Below are positions 31,728 through 40,793 of a DNA stretch of 64,000 nucleotides, piece by piece. The translations under genes and the position numbers were made by a program. The notes beneath the pieces were generated by a model. It worked only from the letters and a program-made list of their open reading frames with translations. It searched no databases and was not told the origin of the DNA. Source of the stretch: Sphingomonas sp. G-3-2-10 (lineage in GTDB: Bacteria > Pseudomonadota > Alphaproteobacteria > Sphingomonadales > Sphingomonadaceae); NCBI RefSeq assembly GCF_012927115.1, contig NZ_JABBFY010000001.1, positions 310,001-374,000 on the forward strand. Reading direction: 5' to 3'. Every line of letters begins with the position of its first letter. Positions within the stretch are counted from its first letter, which is position 1.

Positions 31728-32681
31728 ATGTATCTTTACGACCGCGTCGCGCAGAGCAGGGATGAATCGGCCATCGTCGATGCGGCGGGCAAGGCGCATC
31801 GCGTGCCGGGCGCAGCCGATGCCGCGGCGGCTGTGCGCAGCTGCAGCACTCGCTATGTGCTCGACAACGGCATTCGCGACATCTGCCTCGAACTGCTGTG
31901 CAACCGGCCGGAGGTGATCCGGCCGCAGGACGATTGCTACCGTATCCCGCACCAGAGCATGTGGATCGAATGGACCGATCCCAAGGTCGCGGCGATCTCC
32001 GGTGCGGCCAGCCAGCGGGCGGGCATGTTCGTCCAGACGGACGAAACCGGCCGTCGCGGCACGGTGCAGAGCTATAGCCAGGATATCGAGGGCCGGCCCT
32101 GGGCCACGCAGATCCTGTTCTCGTTCGATTTCGAGAACGAGATTTCGTCCGACGATGCCTTGTGCGGCATGGAGTTCGATCAGGGCGACAATCCGGCCGA
32201 GCTGCGCCGTATCTTCCGCCACGGCCTCGGCCGGATCGATAATGGCTGGCTCAACTATTTCCGCGCTTCGGGCGGATTGAAGCGCACGGACCTGCAGATG
32301 ATGATGGGCGCATCTTTGCCCGATTTCGGGATGCTGTGCGCCTTCCTGCTGCTGCTGAGTCTCGAATGCGCCGCGACCGAACCCCGCCAGGGACTGGAGA
32401 AGATCAACCGCGCCCGCGGCAAGGCCGGCAAGGCGCTGCTGCTCGATCATGTCGAGGTAAGCCTGAGGCTGGCGGTGGTCGGCGGCCGCGACGGTGCCGC
32501 CGGGCAGGGCGACCGCGCGGCGGCGCGGCTGCATCAGGTGCGCGGTCATCTGGTGCGGCGCGCGGGCAAAACCTTCTGGCGGACGCACCATTTGCGCGGC
32601 GATGTGGGGCAGGGACTGATCGCCAGCCGCACGGTGAAGGTAACCGGCGGCGGCGAAGCGTTGCGGCGGCGGCTGGGCTAG
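31728..32681 (+). CDS. Protein of unknown function
   Basis: 317 aa with an excellent ribosome site (GGAGG, eight bases before ATG 31728). The N-terminal two thirds are mixed: QSMWIEWTDPKVAAISGAAS and WATQILFSFDFENEISSDDALC. The C-terminal ~110 residues are basic and hold the pattern HQVRGHLVRRAGKTFWRTHH-L-R-G-D, which resembles short modules I associate with phage or plasmid proteins in sphingomonads; I cannot confirm this. It sits between a PadR gene and the convergent folB gene, sharing four bases (CTAG) of stop codons with folB. Confidence 0.6.
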   Translation: MYLYDRVAQSRDESAIVDAAGKAHRVPGAADAAAAVRSCSTRYVLDNGIRDICLELLCNRPEVIRPQDDCYRIPHQSMWIEWTDPKVAAISGAASQRAGMFVQTDETGRRGTVQSYSQDIEGRPWATQILFSFDFENEISSDDALCGMEFDQGDNPAELRRIFRHGLGRIDNGWLNYFRASGGLKRTDLQMMMGASLPDFGMLCAFLLLLSLECAATEPRQGLEKINRARGKAGKALLLDHVEVSLRLAVVGGRDGAAGQGDRAAARLHQVRGHLVRRAGKTFWRTHHLRGDVGQGLIASRTVKVTGGGEALRRRLG

Positions 32682-33028
32682 CGCCGGCGGACGATCTCGC
32701 AGCCCACGCGAGCGTCGGGATAGATATCGAGCTTCATCGAACGCACCCGCACCCCGGTGACGCGCGGGTCGCGCATCGCCAGCCGGGCGACTTCGTCGCA
32801 CAGCGTTTCCTGCAATTCGAAATGCCGCGCTTCGGTCAGCGCGCGGATGCCTTCGCGCAGGAAGTCGTAATCGACCACCGCGTCGATCCGGTCCTCGGGC
32901 GTTTCGGGATAGGCGCAGTCCATCGCGACGTGCAGCATCACCCGCTGCGGGGCGGCGCGCTCATGGTCGTGGATGCCGAGGCCCATGCTGACCTCCAGCG
33001 CTTCCAGATGGATCGTATATTCAGCCAT
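32678..33028 (-). CDS. folB: Dihydroneopterin aldolase
   Basis: 116 aa, usual length. It cleaves dihydroneopterin to 6-hydroxymethyl-dihydropterin in folate synthesis. IHLEALEVSMGLGIHDHERAAPQ matches the family opening, and VDYDFLREGIRAL, FELQETLCDEVARL (the Glu of the active site) and V-R-V-R-S-M-K-L-D follow. It overlaps the SDR gene by eight bases and is third in the folE-SDR-folB operon. Confidence 0.93.
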   Translation of the reverse strand: MAEYTIHLEALEVSMGLGIHDHERAAPQRVMLHVAMDCAYPETPEDRIDAVVDYDFLREGIRALTEARHFELQETLCDEVARLAMRDPRVTGVRVRSMKLDIYPDARVGCEIVRRR

Positions 33029-33785
33029 GCGGCCGCTCGCGCCCCTCGAACATCACATCGCCGTCGCGCTTCAGGAATCGCTGGCCGCAATCGACGAATA
33101 TATTCTGCCCGGTGATGCTGCGCGTGACGAGCAGATGTTCGACGGTGGCGGCAATATCGTCGAGCGCGACCGGGTGCTGGAGCAGGTTCTGGCGCGAATG
33201 TTCGGAGAATTCGGCTTCGGTCTGGTCGAGGCTGGGGAGGGTGAGCCCCGGCGAAACGGCGTTGACGCGGATGCGGGGGGCGAGCGCCTGCGCCATCATC
33301 GTCGTCGCGGCCTGAAGCGCCGCCTTGCTGCAGGTGTAGGTGAAGAAATCCGGGTTCAGATTGTCCACCTTCTGGTCGAGCAGGTTCACCACCGCGCCAT
33401 CGTCGAGATCGGGCTGGGCGGCGACCGCGGAGACCAAAGCGACCGGCGCGCCGAGATTCACCCGCATATGCTGGTCGAGCAGCGTAAAGTCCGCGATGGG
33501 CAGGGCGTCGAACGCGAACATCGACGCGTTGTTGACGAGGCCGTCGATCGGCCCGCCCAGTCCCTCGCGAGCGGCTTCGATCAGTGCCGGGGCGGTCGCG
33601 GCCTCGGCCAGTTCGCCGCTCACCACGCAGACCTGCCCGCCCGCCGCGGCGATGGCCGCGCGCAGCATCTCGGCTTCGTCGGGCGAATGATGATGATGGA
33701 TCGCGACCGAATGGCCGCGCAGCGCGAGGCGGCGGGCAATGCCCGCGCCGATCCGCCGCGCACCGCCGGTCACCAATATCCGCAT
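33021..33785 (-). CDS. Short-chain dehydrogenase, pteridine reductase/FolM-like
   Basis: 254 aa Rossmann SDR. Cofactor motif VTGGARRIGAGIARRL has the T-G-G-A-R-R-I-G form typical of FolM/PTR1 enzymes using NADPH. N-N-A-S-M-F, Y-T-C-S-K catalytic pair and VRVNAVSPGLTLP follow. It lies between folE and folB with four-base and overlap spacing, supporting a role in dihydromonapterin or dihydrobiopterin reduction; this is inferred. Confidence 0.82.
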   Translation of the reverse strand: MRILVTGGARRIGAGIARRLALRGHSVAIHHHHSPDEAEMLRAAIAAAGGQVCVVSGELAEAATAPALIEAAREGLGGPIDGLVNNASMFAFDALPIADFTLLDQHMRVNLGAPVALVSAVAAQPDLDDGAVVNLLDQKVDNLNPDFFTYTCSKAALQAATTMMAQALAPRIRVNAVSPGLTLPSLDQTEAEFSEHSRQNLLQHPVALDDIAATVEHLLVTRSITGQNIFVDCGQRFLKRDGDVMFEGRERPHG

Positions 33786-33789
33786 CGGC

Positions 33790-34410
33790 TCAGTAACCCA
33801 TCAGCTTCAGCACTTCGGCGCGGCTGCGTTCGTCCTCGCGGAAAACGCCCATCATCCGGCTGGTGACCATGCCGACACCGGGCGTGCGGACGCCGCGCGC
33901 GGTCATGCAGGCGTGGCTCGCTTCGATCACCACCGCGACGCCCTGCGGATTGAGTTCGTTCCAGATACAGTCCGCCACTTGCGCGGTGAGGCGTTCCTGC
34001 ACCTGAAGCCGGCGGGCATAGGCGTGCAGCACGCGCGCCAGCTTCGAAATGCCGACGACCCGATTGTTGGGCAGATAGGCAATCGAAGCCTTGCCGATGA
34101 TCGGCGCCATGTGATGTTCGCAATGCGACTGGAACGGGATGCCGGTCAGCAGGACGATGTCGTCGTAACCGCCGACCTCCTCGAACACGCGGCTGAGATG
34201 GTGCGCCGGATCCTCGCCATAGCCCTGGCAATATTCCTTCCATGCGCGGCCGACGCGCGCGGGCGTGTCGAGCAGGCCTTCGCGGCTGGGGTCGTCGCCC
34301 GACCAGCGCAGCAGGGTGCGGATCGCTTCCTGCACCTCTTCGGGAACCGGAATCTTGGCCGGCGATGCAATGATGTCGCCATCGTCAGGTGAATCGTGAA
34401 TTTCGGCCAT
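33790..34410 (-). CDS. folE: GTP cyclohydrolase I
   Basis: 206 aa. It converts GTP to 7,8-dihydroneopterin triphosphate, the first step of folate and pterin synthesis. [20 protein letters not shown] holds the zinc-binding Cys and the catalytic His residues; [13 protein letters not shown] and [16 protein letters not shown] (second zinc Cys) follow. ATG 34410 with AGGA directly upstream is chosen; longer readings add a tail without family similarity. First gene of the pterin operon. Confidence 0.96.
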   Translation of the reverse strand: MAEIHDSPDDGDIIASPAKIPVPEEVQEAIRTLLRWSGDDPSREGLLDTPARVGRAWKEYCQGYGEDPAHHLSRVFEEVGGYDDIVLLTGIPFQSHCEHHMAPIIGKASIAYLPNNRVVGISKLARVLHAYARRLQVQERLTAQVADCIWNELNPQGVAVVIEASHACMTARGVRTPGVGMVTSRMMGVFREDERSRAEVLKLMGY

Positions 34411-34544
34411 TATTCCTGTCTTTCCCGTGCATTTCCGCTTTGACGTTACGGCAAGCTGGATTCCAGCAAGTTTATCTGTGTGACATCCCTGTATCGCCTT
34501 GGGAAAAAGCGCCTGAACCCGGTCTGTTCCGGCCTCTATTCCCG

Positions 34545-34573
34545 TTGACGCGTGGAAATTCGCAGCGTTAGGT
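34545..34573 (+). promoter_or_regulatory. Candidate promoter of the second TonB-dependent receptor
   Basis: TTGACG (34545-34550), 17 bases, TTAGGT (34568-34573), about 70 bases before the ATG, in the 235-base gap between folE and the receptor. The -35 is good, the -10 moderate. Confidence 0.4.
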
Positions 34574-34645
34574 TGTGATGTAACAAAAGCAAAGCGAGAG
34601 CGGCATAGATCGCTCACCAGTTATTTTTCAGGAGGGGGTGCACCC

Positions 34646-37357
34646 ATGAAGAAGTTCGAACTGCTTGCAGCGTCGGCGCTGACCATTTTCCTCGCGACGC
34701 CCGCGATGGCGCAGGATGCGCCTCCGGCCGAAGATTCGACCAGCCAGGACTATCAGTCGGCCAACGACATCGTCGTCCGCGCGACCCAGCGTAACGAAAC
34801 GGTGCAGACGGTTCCGATCGCAGTGACCGCCGTCGGCGCAGAGCTTCTCCAGAACGCCGGCGTGCAGGACATCAAGGGCCTCGAGCAGCTGGCGCCGTCG
34901 CTCCAGACCACCACTGGCCAGTCGGCCGCGACCGGCTCGTCGCTCTCGATCCGCGGCGTCGGCACCGCCGGCGACAACCCCGGCTTCGAGCCCGCCGTCG
35001 GCGTGTTCATCGACGGCGTGTTCCGCGCCCGCGCCGGCGTGGCGCTGGCCGAGCTTCCCGAACTGCAGCGCGTCGAAGTGCTGCGCGGTCCGCAGGGCAC
35101 GCTGTTCGGCCGCAACACTTCGGCCGGTGCGCTGTCGGTCTTCACCGCGCAGCCCGAGTTCGAACTGGGCGGTTATATCGAAGGCAGCTACGGCAACTAC
35201 AACGCCTATGAGCTGGAAGGCGCGATCACCGGTCCGGTGTCCGAACAGTTCGCGCTGCGCCTCGATGCGGGCTATCGCAAGCGCGACGGCTACATCAACG
35301 ACGCCAATTCGTCGCGCAAGATCAACAACATCGATCGCTGGAACGTCCGCGGCCAGGCGCTGCTCGACACCGGCGACATTACGCTGCGCATCATCGGCGA
35401 CTATTCGGAAACGGACGAAGCCTGCTGCGGCGCAGTGAGCATCGCTCGCGGCTCGCTCGGCAATGTCGTGAACTCGATCGCGGCGTCGCAGGGCCGGACC
35501 GGCCTGTTCATCGGCGACGCGACCACGATCAGCGGCACCAGCTACACCTTCAACCCCGAGCATCGCACGATGGCGGTCTCGCCCAACCGCAGCTTCGGCG
35601 AGCGCGTGAAGGATTACGGTGCCTCGGCCGAACTGAACTGGGATCTGGGCAATGTGACGCTGACGTCGATCACCGCCTATCGCCAGTGGCGCGCGACCCG
35701 CAACCAGGACATCGATTTCTCGGGTCTCGATCGCGCCTATCGCGACGGCTATCAGAACAACCTCAACGACTTCACGCAGGAATTCCGCGTTCAGGGGTCG
35801 ATGGGCGCGCTCGACTGGCTGATCGGCGGCTTCTATCTGAACGAAGACCTCGAACTGCGTGACACGGTGCGCTTCGGCAACGATGCCAACCGTTATGTCG
35901 ACACCGTGTTCGCAGGGGCCCTGGGCGCTGCCCCGCCCGCAGGCTTCGGCACGCCGCTGCAGTTCTACGGTTCGCTCGGCGCTGGCGTGCCGCTGTTCGG
36001 CTCCGCGCTGCTCAACCCCGCGGTTCCGAACTCGCTTCCGGCGCTCAGCGCCGCCTATGGCGCATCGCTCGCGCCGCTGGTCGGCTGCTTCCGCGCCAAC
36101 GCCGGCACCGCGCCGTCGTCGCTCTGCGTCATTCCGGGCGTTCCCACCGCGGCGGTTCCCGGCATGCTTGCACTGGTCACCAGCCCGCTGCCGGGCGTGA
36201 CCGCCGGTCAGGGCAACAACAGCGACAATTTCGGGGTCAAGACCCAGGCCTTCGCGCTGTTCACGCACAACATCATCAACGTGTCAGACAAATTCTCGAT
36301 CACGCTGGGTGCGCGGTGGAACTATGAGAAGAAGGAGCTGAACGCTTCGATCAACAACGACACCGGCAGCTGTGCGTTCTTCAACCAGGTGCGCGCGGGC
36401 AACCCGGCGGCGGCGACCTACGCCTTCTATCTGCGTCAGGCCGGCCTGTTCAACAATCTGTTCCTGCTGAGCTGCAATCCGGCGGTGAACACCGAGTTCA
36501 ACGGCACCTACAACCACGACAAGAGCGAAAGCCAGATCACCGGCACCGCCAAGCTGGCGTACAAGTTCTCGCCGACGATCCTCGGCTATGCCAGCTACGA
36601 TCGCGGTTACAAGTCGGGCGGCTATAATCTCGACCAGGCGACTTTCGACTCGGTGCTGCTGGGCGGCAACGGTGCGCAGGCCAGCGATCTGGCGTTCGGC
36701 CGAGAAACGGTCGACTCGTTCGAAATCGGCTTCAAGACGAGCTGGGGCCGCGAGTTCACCTTCAACATCGCCGGCTTCTACGCCAAGTATAACGACCTGC
36801 AGAACCTGGTGTTCAGCGGCAACAACTTCGTCGTCCAGAACATCGACTCGTCGACTTCGAAGGGCGTCGAGGCGGAAGCCACGATCCGTCCGTCGCAGGC
36901 CTTCACCGTGCGCTTCGGCTACACCTATCTGGACGCCAAGTACGACGCGTCGAACAACTTCACCGGCACGCCGCTCGCGGGCCTGGAAGGGCGTCAGGTC
37001 CAGAACCAGCCGAAGCATGTCGTGACCTCCACCGTGACCTGGAAGCCGCGCCTCAGCGACAACATCAACGGCCTGGTCCATGTCGACATGCGCTACAACA
37101 GCGAAGTCGAGATTTCGGGTCGCAGCCCGCTGAACGCCGACCGCGGCATCGTCCGCAATCCCGGCTATGCTCTGGTTTCGGCACGCCTCGGCCTGCAGAG
37201 CGCCGACGGCAACATCAGCGGCGAGTTCTACGTCGAGAATCTGTTCAACCAGTATTACAACATCACTGGCTTCGCGGTGCCCGAGCAGACCGGCAACTAT
37301 GCCGGCTATCCGGGCTACCCCCGCTTCTACGGCGTGCGGGCGCGTTTCGGTTTCTAA
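34646..37357 (+). CDS. TonB-dependent receptor
   Basis: 903 aa outer-membrane receptor. Signal peptide cleaved after A-M-A (near 22). TonB-box-like N-D-I-V-V-R-A-T-Q-R opens the plug, followed by PSLQTTTGQSAATG, SIRGVGTAGDNPGFEPAVGV and RVEVLRGPQGTLFGRNTSAG, all classical for the siderophore/sugar receptor subgroup common in sphingomonads. The barrel ends in F-Y-G-V-R-A-R-F-G-F with the C-terminal Phe. AGGAGGGGG stands before ATG. No ligand can be assigned. An intrinsic terminator follows. Confidence 0.95.
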   Translation: MKKFELLAASALTIFLATPAMAQDAPPAEDSTSQDYQSANDIVVRATQRNETVQTVPIAVTAVGAELLQNAGVQDIKGLEQLAPSLQTTTGQSAATGSSLSIRGVGTAGDNPGFEPAVGVFIDGVFRARAGVALAELPELQRVEVLRGPQGTLFGRNTSAGALSVFTAQPEFELGGYIEGSYGNYNAYELEGAITGPVSEQFALRLDAGYRKRDGYINDANSSRKINNIDRWNVRGQALLDTGDITLRIIGDYSETDEACCGAVSIARGSLGNVVNSIAASQGRTGLFIGDATTISGTSYTFNPEHRTMAVSPNRSFGERVKDYGASAELNWDLGNVTLTSITAYRQWRATRNQDIDFSGLDRAYRDGYQNNLNDFTQEFRVQGSMGALDWLIGGFYLNEDLELRDTVRFGNDANRYVDTVFAGALGAAPPAGFGTPLQFYGSLGAGVPLFGSALLNPAVPNSLPALSAAYGASLAPLVGCFRANAGTAPSSLCVIPGVPTAAVPGMLALVTSPLPGVTAGQGNNSDNFGVKTQAFALFTHNIINVSDKFSITLGARWNYEKKELNASINNDTGSCAFFNQVRAGNPAAATYAFYLRQAGLFNNLFLLSCNPAVNTEFNGTYNHDKSESQITGTAKLAYKFSPTILGYASYDRGYKSGGYNLDQATFDSVLLGGNGAQASDLAFGRETVDSFEIGFKTSWGREFTFNIAGFYAKYNDLQNLVFSGNNFVVQNIDSSTSKGVEAEATIRPSQAFTVRFGYTYLDAKYDASNNFTGTPLAGLEGRQVQNQPKHVVTSTVTWKPRLSDNINGLVHVDMRYNSEVEISGRSPLNADRGIVRNPGYALVSARLGLQSADGNISGEFYVENLFNQYYNITGFAVPEQTGNYAGYPGYPRFYGVRARFGF

Positions 37358-37385
37358 GACCCGGACAGCAAATCGGGAAAATGGG

Positions 37386-37422
37386 AACGGCCGGGGCAGC
37401 GATGCCCCGGCCGTTTTCTTTT
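37386..37422 (+). terminator. Intrinsic terminator of the second TonB-dependent receptor
   Basis: AACGGCCGGGGCA / TGCCCCGGCCGTT perfect thirteen-base stem, four-base loop, then TTTTCTTTT, 29 bases after the stop. Confidence 0.95.
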
Positions 37423-37563
37423 GAAATGTTGGAGTTCGCCTGCTTGGCTAAGCGTTGTCGCTCTTTGACATCGCGAATTCTCCGGGTCTTCGAAAGCCAC
37501 ATTGCCGCTCGCGCGGAACATGCGCGATAGGGTGACCCGCGTGTTACCTTTGGCGTTTCAAGC

Positions 37564-37621
37564 CATCGGCGAACGAAACATGCCGATGGTGTAAAGTTTG
37601 TGTAAAGTTAGTGCGACGTTC
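37564..37621. repeat. Inverted repeat followed by 11-base tandem repeats
   Basis: CATCGGC (37564-37570) and GCCGATG (37582-37588) form an inverted repeat with eleven bases between. It is directly followed by GTGTAAAGTTT and GTGTAAAGTTA (37589-37610) and a degenerate third unit GTGCGACGTTC. All three are in helical phase. Confidence 0.6.
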
Positions 37622-37681
37622 CGGCACATCGTCGCCTCTTGGCGGGAAGGCGAACCGGCCCGGAAGCCGGCCCGCCGCACC

Positions 37682-38314
37682 TTACTGCTTCTCGAACGCG
37701 ACGGTGATCGTCAGTTCGACTTCGTCGGATACGATCGGCAAGGCAGCGTTGATACCGAAATCGCTGCGCTTGATCGCGCCAGTGGCTTCGAAGCCGACGG
37801 TTTCCTTCTTGTTGTACGGGTTCGCGCCCGCGCCGGTGAATTCGGCGTTGAGCGTGACTTCGCGGGTCTTGCCGTTGATCGTCAGGTCGCCGGTGATCGC
37901 GGCCTTGTCGCCCTTTGCGACGACTCGCTTGGACACGAACCGGGCGTCGGCGGGGTTGGCGCCGAAGAAGTCGGGGGACTTCCCCTCGGCACCCGGCTTC
38001 AGCAGGTGCGCGGTCAGGCCCGCGCTGGCGGTCGTGACCTTCGAGACCGGGATGGTGATGTCCACCTTCGACGCGTTCGGGTTCTTCGGGTCGATGCTCA
38101 GCGTGCCGGTCGCGTCGCCGAACAGGCCGAAATAGTCGTTGAAGCCGAAGTGATTGACGCGCCAGCCGACCAAAGTGTGGCTGGGATCGACGGCATAGGC
38201 GCCGGCCGCGACGCGCGACGCATCCTTCGCGCCGGGCAGGCCGGCATCCTGCTGAGCGATGACCGGGGCGGCAACCGCGAGCGCGGCAATGATGGCAAGG
38301 GCACGAAAGCGCAT
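37682..38314 (-). CDS. YceI-family periplasmic protein
   Basis: 210 aa. Signal peptide MRFRALAIIAALAVAAPVIA then a lipocalin-like YceI fold: YAVDPSHTLVGWRVNHFGF, FGLFGDATGTLSIDPKNP, VTTASAGLTAHLLKPG and FVSKRVVAKGDKAAITGDL. The family binds polyprenoid or amphiphilic lipids in the periplasm. ATG 38314 has GGAG nine bases upstream and begins the signal peptide, better than the ATG five codons earlier. Confidence 0.92.
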   Translation of the reverse strand: MRFRALAIIAALAVAAPVIAQQDAGLPGAKDASRVAAGAYAVDPSHTLVGWRVNHFGFNDYFGLFGDATGTLSIDPKNPNASKVDITIPVSKVTTASAGLTAHLLKPGAEGKSPDFFGANPADARFVSKRVVAKGDKAAITGDLTINGKTREVTLNAEFTGAGANPYNKKETVGFEATGAIKRSDFGINAALPIVSDEVELTITVAFEKQ

Positions 38315-38415
38315 GGGAAGAGGCTCCATTTTGGGGAGCCCTATCTCTGTGCACGATTGATCCGCGTCAAACCATCAGTGGGAAACCCAAGGTTTCCGGT
38401 TGGGGCGTCGCGGCG

Positions 38416-38841
38416 CTAAGCGATCCGCCGCCCGACCGGCCGCACCGTGGCGCAGGCCGGGGTGCCGTCCTTGCCGGTGCCGTTGACGGTCAGTTCCACC
38501 ACGCCGTCGCCCTTGGCGGCGCGATCGAGCAGGTCCTGCGGGATATCGTGGATGTCGATCTTCATCCGGCGGGTCCAGGGCGACAGGCAGTCGCCTGCGC
38601 TCTGCCCGATGCGGATATAGACGAAGCGGCGCTCGGGGCCTTCGCGGCGCACCTGATCGCCGAAGAATTTCGGGCCGGGGGCGATGCGGACCGGAAAGTC
38701 GAACGCCAGCGGTTCGCCGGCGGTCGAGCGCTTGGGATCGAGTATCTTGTCGTCGCCCGACTGGAGGCTGTGGAATACGCCGGGCACCGGCTGTTCGATG
38801 ACGATCCGCATGGGGATCTCGGTCTGGTCTGCGCGCGCCAT
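38416..38841 (-). CDS. DUF5990-like conserved protein
   Basis: 141 aa. Strand-rich: MRIVIEQPVPGVFHSLQSGD, FDFPVRIAPGPKFFGDQVRR, GPERRFVYIRIGQSAGD and RMKIDIHDIPQDLLD. This matches my memory of the DUF5990 family, whose function is unknown. The C-terminal half carries A-T-V-R-P-V-G-R-R. An alternative in-frame start at M11 is possible. A 101-base gap separates it from yceI in the same direction. Confidence 0.65.
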   Translation of the reverse strand: MARADQTEIPMRIVIEQPVPGVFHSLQSGDDKILDPKRSTAGEPLAFDFPVRIAPGPKFFGDQVRREGPERRFVYIRIGQSAGDCLSPWTRRMKIDIHDIPQDLLDRAAKGDGVVELTVNGTGKDGTPACATVRPVGRRIA

Positions 38842-38927
38842 ACCTTGTGAATATCACGATGCGGCTGGCAATCTCCTGTAAATCCGTCGCTGCTATGGTG
38901 AACGCACAATAGGGAGAGGGTTACCCC

Positions 38928-39071
38928 ATGCGACTGCTTCGTCATTTGCTTCCCACGGTCCGCCGCACGAGCGCGACCAGAACGCGCTTCACGCTGGCGC
39001 CCGCCGCGCTCGCGCCGCTCGAACTCGATTATGATCCGCTGGTTGCGCAACTCGCCAACCAGTGCCGCTAA
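38928..39071 (+). CDS. Putative 47-residue small protein
   Basis: A strong ribosome site AGGGAGAGGG lies seven bases before ATG 38928. The product is basic at the N-terminus (MRLLRHLLPTVRRTSATRT), then A/P/L-rich, ending in an acidic stretch and N-Q-C-R. The reading frame is short but its start signals are better than those of many long genes here. It stops 25 bases before the ilvC terminator and sits between divergent genes. No family recognised. Confidence 0.5.
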   Translation: MRLLRHLLPTVRRTSATRTRFTLAPAALAPLELDYDPLVAQLANQCR

Positions 39072-39096
39072 ATCCGGCTTCGTAGGCGACATGAAA

Positions 39097-39127
39097 AAGG
39101 CCGCGAACGCTGAGCGCTCGCGGCCTT
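39097..39127 (-). terminator. Intrinsic terminator of ilvC
   Basis: AAGGCCGCGA / TCGCGGCCTT ten-base stem with an eleven-base loop. On the minus strand it is followed by TTTTTCATG, 22 bases after the ilvC stop. Confidence 0.9.
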
Positions 39128-39149
39128 CCTCTCCCCAGGCCTTCGGGCC

Positions 39150-40235
<1,086 letters not shown>

Positions 40236-40273
40236 CTAGACTCCTGCCCGAACAGGCGCACGAAACTTTATCT

Positions 40274-40789
40274 TCAGGCCGCTTCGCGACCCCGCGAGAT
40301 GGCGACCACGCCGGTGCGGGCGACTTCGACCAGCCCGACTTCGCTCATCAGTTCGACGAACTTGTCGATCTTCTCGACCCCGCCGGTGACTTCGAATACG
40401 AAGCTGGAGATGGTCGCGTCGACCACGCGGGCGCGATAGACATCAGCCAGACGTAGCGCTTCGATCCGGTGATCGCCGGTGCCGGCGACCTTCACCAGCG
40501 CCAGTTCGCGTTCGACGTGCGGGCCGCTCGCAGTCAGGTCGGTCACCTTGTGCACGGGCACGAGGCGATCGAGCTGGGCGATGATCTGCTCCATCACATG
40601 CGCCGAGGCAGAGGTGACGATGGTGATGCGGCTGACCGCGCGATCGTCGCTGATCTCGCTGACCGTCAGGCTCTCGATATTATAGCCGCGCGCGGTGAAG
40701 AGGCCGGCGATCCGGGCGAGGATGCCCGGCTCGTTATCGACGATGACGGCGAGCGTGTGCCGCTCGCTGGTTTCCTGTTTGATATGCAT
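40274..40789 (-). CDS. ilvN: Acetolactate synthase small (regulatory) subunit
   Basis: 171 aa. The ACT domain begins HTLAVIVDNEPGILARIAGL, F-T-A-R-G-Y-N-I-E-S-L, with VSRITIVTSASAHVMEQI; the C-terminal ~90 residues form the second small-subunit domain with R-E-L-A-L-V-K-V and AISRGREAA. It binds valine and activates IlvB. The start is four bases after the ilvB stop, so the subunits are co-translated. Confidence 0.96.
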   Translation of the reverse strand: MHIKQETSERHTLAVIVDNEPGILARIAGLFTARGYNIESLTVSEISDDRAVSRITIVTSASAHVMEQIIAQLDRLVPVHKVTDLTASGPHVERELALVKVAGTGDHRIEALRLADVYRARVVDATISSFVFEVTGGVEKIDKFVELMSEVGLVEVARTGVVAISRGREAA

Positions 40790-40793
40790 GGGA

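Larger units (their letters stand above)
37358..37681. other. 324-base convergent intergenic region
   Basis: Between the receptor and yceI, which point at each other. It contains the receptor terminator, a perfect TTGACA at 37465 without a -10, an inverted repeat and an 11-base tandem repeat (listed separately), and a GC hairpin CCGGC-CCGGAA-GCCGG near 37656 that could end yceI transcription. No protein gene seen. Confidence 0.6.

Noticed and set aside
37465..37493. Perfect TTGACA as an sRNA promoter
   Set aside because: No acceptable -10 element at 16-18 bases.
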